Part shown: positions 12,384 to 16,276 of the stretch, one piece after another
Numbering within the stretch: position 1 is the first letter of the stretch
Layout of the letters: each line of letters opens with the position of its first letter
NCBI GenBank assembly: GCA_002168015.1
Contig: NHCX01000097.1
Coordinates: 1-16,276 of the forward strand
DNA length: 16,276 nucleotides
DNA from: Verrucomicrobia bacterium TMED44
GTDB taxonomy: Bacteria > Verrucomicrobiota > Verrucomicrobiia > Opitutales > Seribacteraceae
Reading direction: 5' to 3'
Notes under the pieces: model-generated
Told to the model about the DNA's origin: nothing
Seen by the model: the letters and a program-made list of their open reading frames with translations, nothing else
Database searches by the model: none
Position numbers and translations under genes: made by a program

Positions 12384-14336
12384 GTGATTTCTTACCACAT
12401 TGATTACAAGCAGAAACAATCATTCTGTATGTTATTTTGCTTTTTTTGGATTTCGACAATTTTCGGTCAACAATCCAGTGATTTTCTTGGGTCAGTTTCG
12501 ATTGTCATAAAAGGAGGAACCGAAGCTTCCCCTAACTACGCAATAGTTTCTCCCTCATTGAAAGGGAAAGCGGTTTTTCGTGGTCAAGTTGAGAAAGTAC
12601 TAGATAACAATGTTTCCTTTTACAGGGTACCTGATCTACTAGATCCCACGACACTTTCAAAACCATTTAAAGCAGGAGTCTTTACTTCTCAGAAAGCAAG
12701 AGCCGTCGCAGTATTGAGCGATAACAATTACACCATTGAACGCATAGATGTGCCCCCCAATGGCGGTGGTAATAGTTATCTCGAAGCTCCGAGCGTTTTT
12801 GTGAGATTTCCCACCTTTAACCCAAATTTCACTGGCCAACTACGAAGTGCTAGTGCCAAGGCTCAACTTACTAGTGCCAGCGTCTCTGCAATCCAATTGA
12901 CTGACTCGGGTAATGGGTATTCTTCAATACCAGAAATTGAAATTGAAGGCGGGCCCCATTTGATAAGGCTGGTTGATTATGAATCAAATTATACAGGCAA
13001 GTTTTACCGCATAACTTCCAATTCTGGAGATCAGCTTACACTTCACAACCCACTACAGGAAAGTTTGAACAATATTTTTTTGACAGATTCGGAAGTTGAG
13101 ATCTTTGAAGCTTGGACCCTGGGCGAATTATTCGGTTATGAGTCAACGGCATTAAATGGCATCGACCCGCAAACAAACAGTGTTGCTCACGACCATATCT
13201 ATCTTTTAGCACCGACCAGCGACCAGAACGGTACTACATCAGATTTTATAGGCTTCTTCCATGATGGTACTTCATGGAAAAGATTGGATTCTCCTAGCGT
13301 TGTTGCCAATCATGAGATAATTCTCCCAAATCAATCCTTTGTCGTAGCAAGAAGATCACAAAATGATTTGAACTTGGTTCTCTCGGGAACCGCTTTATCT
13401 AAGAGTACTTACATTGGTGTTCCTGAATTTGGGAAGAAAACAATTTTAAGTAATCCCTATGGGGTAGATTTAATGCTATCTGATTTAATTGACACCAAAT
13501 TTATCACTGAAAATAACCAGTCGGCTTTTTTATGGTTAGCGGATCAGGAACAGGAGAAAGCTGACAATGTATTACTGTTAGAGGATGGGATATGGTCGAC
13601 CTATTGGCATGATGGCAGCAACCGAGCTGTGAGTCTTAACGCATCGGTTACGGCAAGGCCAGGTAGCGGTGCCGGAGCCTCGATGATGCAAAGAGATATT
13701 TCTTTTGCAGAGGGACTAATTACTGCAATGACAAACCCGACTTACGGTAGCAGTGTGAATGTGCAAATTACCTCTCCAAATCATGGACTGAGAGAAGGTT
13801 TTACCATTAAAGTTGAAAAAGCTCGTGGCTATAAGACTAATGATCAAAAGCAATTAATTAACGAGTTTGGTGAAATTGTGGATAATAATTCTTCGGCTTT
13901 AATCATTCAGTCTGGCGCGAATGGGTTCTTCTCTATCAATAAGGTTACTCAGGATAGCTTTTCCTTAGTTGGTAAGGCGGGTGATTGTAATTTTATTAAT
14001 GATGGGCAAGCGAAGTGGGTTACCGGAGGAGGTGGAACAGGTTATGAGTATGATTGTTATGTATCTTTCGTTGGTGGAGGTGGTACCGGAGCAGAGGGTA
14101 TAGCCAAAGTTGATAAAGTGAATGGAGTGGTGAAATCAATTTCCATCACTGATGGTGGCTCGGGTTACATTGAAGCACCCAAGGTGATTATTCATTCGGG
14201 TGGTTGGCGAAAAGTGGGGGCAGGTAATTCACCTTTTAATGATGTACTCATTCCGGCAGGTTCTGGGATAATGATAGTTCGTAACCACCCCGCTGCACAG
14301 GCAATTAGCTTTCCCGTTCGTAACCCATTCGAATAA
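12384..14336 (+). CDS. TIGR02597-like secreted protein with fibre-type insertions
   Basis: The 650 residues start at a GTG. The next in-frame ATG (12429, residue 16) would remove the lysines before the hydrophobic core MLFCFFWISTIFG, so GTG gives the better signal peptide. The core matches what I know of TIGR02597-family proteins of Verrucomicrobia: TGKFYRITSNSGDQLTL (204-220), AWTLGELFG (243-251), HIYLLAP (271-277), SWKRLD (297-302), QSFVVARR (317-324), NPYGVDLMLSDL (357-368), GIWSTYWHDGS (402-412) and a final AGSGIMIVR (625-633). Two blocks interrupt it. Residues about 105-190 carry two GGxxY..AP.V-type repeats. Residues about 415-607 carry an HGL...GFFSINKVTQDSFSLVG element (467-530), like FCCH-type modules in phage tail proteins, and a glycine-rich GGTGA...GGSGYIEAP repeat (564-607). 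Cys535 and Cys558 could pair. The family has no known function; a surface or extracellular role is likely. Confidence 0.85.
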   Translation: MISYHIDYKQKQSFCMLFCFFWISTIFGQQSSDFLGSVSIVIKGGTEASPNYAIVSPSLKGKAVFRGQVEKVLDNNVSFYRVPDLLDPTTLSKPFKAGVFTSQKARAVAVLSDNNYTIERIDVPPNGGGNSYLEAPSVFVRFPTFNPNFTGQLRSASAKAQLTSASVSAIQLTDSGNGYSSIPEIEIEGGPHLIRLVDYESNYTGKFYRITSNSGDQLTLHNPLQESLNNIFLTDSEVEIFEAWTLGELFGYESTALNGIDPQTNSVAHDHIYLLAPTSDQNGTTSDFIGFFHDGTSWKRLDSPSVVANHEIILPNQSFVVARRSQNDLNLVLSGTALSKSTYIGVPEFGKKTILSNPYGVDLMLSDLIDTKFITENNQSAFLWLADQEQEKADNVLLLEDGIWSTYWHDGSNRAVSLNASVTARPGSGAGASMMQRDISFAEGLITAMTNPTYGSSVNVQITSPNHGLREGFTIKVEKARGYKTNDQKQLINEFGEIVDNNSSALIIQSGANGFFSINKVTQDSFSLVGKAGDCNFINDGQAKWVTGGGGTGYEYDCYVSFVGGGGTGAEGIAKVDKVNGVVKSISITDGGSGYIEAPKVIIHSGGWRKVGAGNSPFNDVLIPAGSGIMIVRNHPAAQAISFPVRNPFE

Positions 14337-14347
14337 AGAAAATTCCA

Positions 14348-16276
14348 TTAAGAAATTTGCTGGGCATCGACATCTAAAATATCGTGGACGTCCGGATCGA
14401 GTGGGAACTGTTCTCTAATTTTAACTAATTGTTGAAGAGCGTTTTTAACCGAGGGTGTAAAATAAAAAAAATGGTAACGATAATATCCTTTTATTTTTTC
14501 GAGAGGTGCTGGGGCTGGTCCTTTAAAGCTAAGATTCCGCAGGTTACTTTTTTCTAGTGTTTTTGCCCATTCTGAAGTGTAGAATTCAACTTTTGCCTCG
14601 CTTCTTCCTCGAAAAAGATGGCGAATCAAATGCCTGAATGGTGGATAATTAAATTCTCTGCGCATTTCCATTTCTTCCTCCAGGAAACCATCTAAATCAG
14701 ACTTGCGTGCAAATTGAATACTTGGTGCGTGTGGGGCATAAGTTTGGACATAAACCTCACCTGCCCGGTTACCTCGGCCTGCTCTTCCAGAAACTTGGAC
14801 AAGCATTTGGAAGGCTTTTTCGGAAGCACGGAAATCTTCCATTCTTAATGGCAGGTCGGCATCAATTACCCCCACGAGAGTTACTTTTGGGAAGTCTAAG
14901 CCTTTTGCGATCATTTGTGTTCCGACTAGAATATCAATCTTTCCTTTTCTAAAATCAGATAAAGTTTCTCTAAAGAGATTTTTCTTAGTCATGACATCTG
15001 CATCAATTCTTCTAATTTGAGCTTTTTTCGGAAGCAAATCTGCAACTAAGTCCTCAATTCGTTGGGTACCATGCCCCTTTTTTCTTAAATCAAATGATTT
15101 ACATTTTTGGCAGTTTTTCGGTGCAGGTTTACGAAACCCGCATAAGTGGCAGCGTAAGTATCCATCAGTCCTGTGATATGTCAGTGCAATACTGCAGTCT
15201 TCACACCCTTCCACATGTCCGCATTCAGGACACAGCATCGTGGTATTGAAACCTCTGCGGTTAAGAAAGAGAATGCTTTGTTCACGGTTTGCGAGGCGAT
15301 CGCGTAGAGCTTCAATCAATTGTTGGGATAGGATTGGAAGACTTTTTGTTTTTTCAGCCTCTCTGCGCATATCAACAAGATGAATGAGAGGGAGTTCCCG
15401 ATTATCAACTCGTTTAAATAGTCGACTCATAGCGTATTTACCTTTTTCGACATTATTTATCGTTTCTAGACTTGGCGTGGCGGAACCTAATATGCAAGTT
15501 GAAGCTGTCAGTTTTGCCCGAACAACTGCTACATCCCGTGCATGGTATCTGGGGGTGTCTTCCTGTTTGTAAGCACTTTCGTGTTCTTCATCGACAATGA
15601 TTAATCTTAGTTTTGGTAAAGGGGCAAAGATTGCAGATCGGGCACCCACCACAATTCTTGACTCTTGTTTGATTAAGCTTCTCCAAGCATCCACTCTTTC
15701 CCCTGAAGAAAGATGGCTATGCCAAACCACTACTTTTTCCGAACTGAACCGAGTTCTTAACCTTGAAACGGTTTGGGGAGCAAGTGCCACTTCAGGGACA
15801 AGGAAAAGAACGCTACCCTGTTGATCAAGTGCGACTTGCATCGCTTCGAAATAGACCTCTGTCTTCCCTGAACCTGTGACTCCGGAAAGTAATCTTGTTC
15901 TAAATATCCTGGTATGTAAATCGGTGGAGATTTCTGTAGCAGACTGCTTCTGTTCATCTGTGAGTTCAAGGGAGTGGTGAACTTGATCTGCAGAATCGAT
16001 GAACTGATCTTCGTACGCAATACGCTCAACAATTTCTTTTGTTTCAGCGATATAGCCTTTTGTCAGTAGACTTGCTATTGTTGCTGAAGTCGTTGAGGTT
16101 TCTTTTAAAACTTGGTTCACAGGCACTGCCTTCTTTTCATTTTCTAAAAAGGCAATTACTTTAGTTTGTGCAGGAGCTCTTTTTAATGACGCGTCGTAGT
16201 TTAAGGACTTATCAGTGAGGCAAATAAGCCTTCTTGATTTAGGCTTCATACCCTCCCTTATTGAAGAAGGAATCAT
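14348..16276 (-). CDS. priA: Primosomal protein N', replication-restart helicase PriA (N-terminus cut by window edge)
   Basis: PriA recognises stalled or repaired forks and reloads the replicative helicase in the cytoplasm. The 642 visible residues show the superfamily 2 helicase set: Walker A GVTGSGKTEVY (132-142), DEEH (229-232), GSATPS (264-269), FLNRRGF (337-343), VGTQMIAKGLDFP (451-463) and QVSGRAGRG (494-502). The inserted zinc-binding domain is complete, with eight cysteines at 349, 352, 358, 361, 376, 379, 389 and 392. Family members are usually about 700-800 residues with Walker A beyond residue 220, so roughly 90 N-terminal residues (the fork 3'-end binding domain) lie beyond the window. 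The ATG at the very edge is therefore probably an internal methionine. The visible start corresponds to the winged-helix/linker region. Its stop is 11 bases from the convergent upstream-strand gene. Confidence 0.97.
   Translation of the reverse strand: MIPSSIREGMKPKSRRLICLTDKSLNYDASLKRAPAQTKVIAFLENEKKAVPVNQVLKETSTTSATIASLLTKGYIAETKEIVERIAYEDQFIDSADQVHHSLELTDEQKQSATEISTDLHTRIFRTRLLSGVTGSGKTEVYFEAMQVALDQQGSVLFLVPEVALAPQTVSRLRTRFSSEKVVVWHSHLSSGERVDAWRSLIKQESRIVVGARSAIFAPLPKLRLIIVDEEHESAYKQEDTPRYHARDVAVVRAKLTASTCILGSATPSLETINNVEKGKYAMSRLFKRVDNRELPLIHLVDMRREAEKTKSLPILSQQLIEALRDRLANREQSILFLNRRGFNTTMLCPECGHVEGCEDCSIALTYHRTDGYLRCHLCGFRKPAPKNCQKCKSFDLRKKGHGTQRIEDLVADLLPKKAQIRRIDADVMTKKNLFRETLSDFRKGKIDILVGTQMIAKGLDFPKVTLVGVIDADLPLRMEDFRASEKAFQMLVQVSGRAGRGNRAGEVYVQTYAPHAPSIQFARKSDLDGFLEEEMEMRREFNYPPFRHLIRHLFRGRSEAKVEFYTSEWAKTLEKSNLRNLSFKGPAPAPLEKIKGYYRYHFFYFTPSVKNALQQLVKIREQFPLDPDVHDILDVDAQQIS

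Noticed and set aside
16274-16276. ATG at the window edge as the true priA start
   Set aside because: It would leave PriA about 90 residues short with no fork-binding N-terminal domain; it is probably an internal methionine at the cut.
1-16276. CRISPR arrays, tRNA or rRNA genes, insertion sequences, integrase or retroelement genes
   Set aside because: None seen; repeated motifs are protein-module repeats inside coding sequence, and no transposase, recombinase or reverse transcriptase is encoded.

Overview
The window looks like part of a chromosome from a moderately AT-rich, probably marine or aquatic, Verrucomicrobiota bacterium. Three things point there: a giant secreted LamG/Ig/jelly-roll protein whose C-terminal end is typical of verrucomicrobial extracellular proteins, a TIGR02597-like protein (a family best known from that phylum), and poor Shine-Dalgarno signals. 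This is inference from family knowledge; no rRNA or other marker for placing the organism is present.

Layout. Nucleotides 1-10520 (+) are one uninterrupted reading frame of at least 3505 codons whose start lies upstream. It encodes a secreted multidomain protein built from LamG/ConA-like jelly rolls, Fn3-like, He_PIG, MBG and bacterial Ig-like modules and a PA14-like module, and ends with a calcium-binding-type acidic loop and a C-terminal beta domain. A small secreted rhodanese gene (10650-11030, +) follows and ends at a strong hairpin terminator. Convergent to it is a secreted protein with one CxxCH haem motif (11063-12295, -); its last codons and stop lie inside that terminator. Across an 88-base divergent gap is a TIGR02597-like secreted protein carrying fibre-like insertions (12384-14336, +). 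Eleven bases after its stop, tail to tail, is priA (14348-16276, -), cut by the window edge at its N-terminal end.

How the genes relate. Four consecutive genes encode proteins that leave the cytoplasm; priA is a housekeeping replication-restart helicase and functionally unrelated. No operon is evident: gene orientations alternate and the spacing suggests separate transcription units.

Two signals deserve attention. (1) In the giant protein 31 of 49 N-X-S/T sites (hand count) have Asp or Glu at -2, which is the extended PglB-type bacterial N-glycosylation sequon. The 650-residue secreted protein shows 6 of 10, while cytosolic PriA shows 0 of 2. (2) The giant protein has domains inserted inside domains: a PA14-like module in a LamG, itself in a second LamG; a LamG splitting the tail of a jelly roll; and a LamG splitting an Ig-like fold. 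The last two cassettes end in the same short signature. The TIGR02597-like gene shows the same insertion habit.
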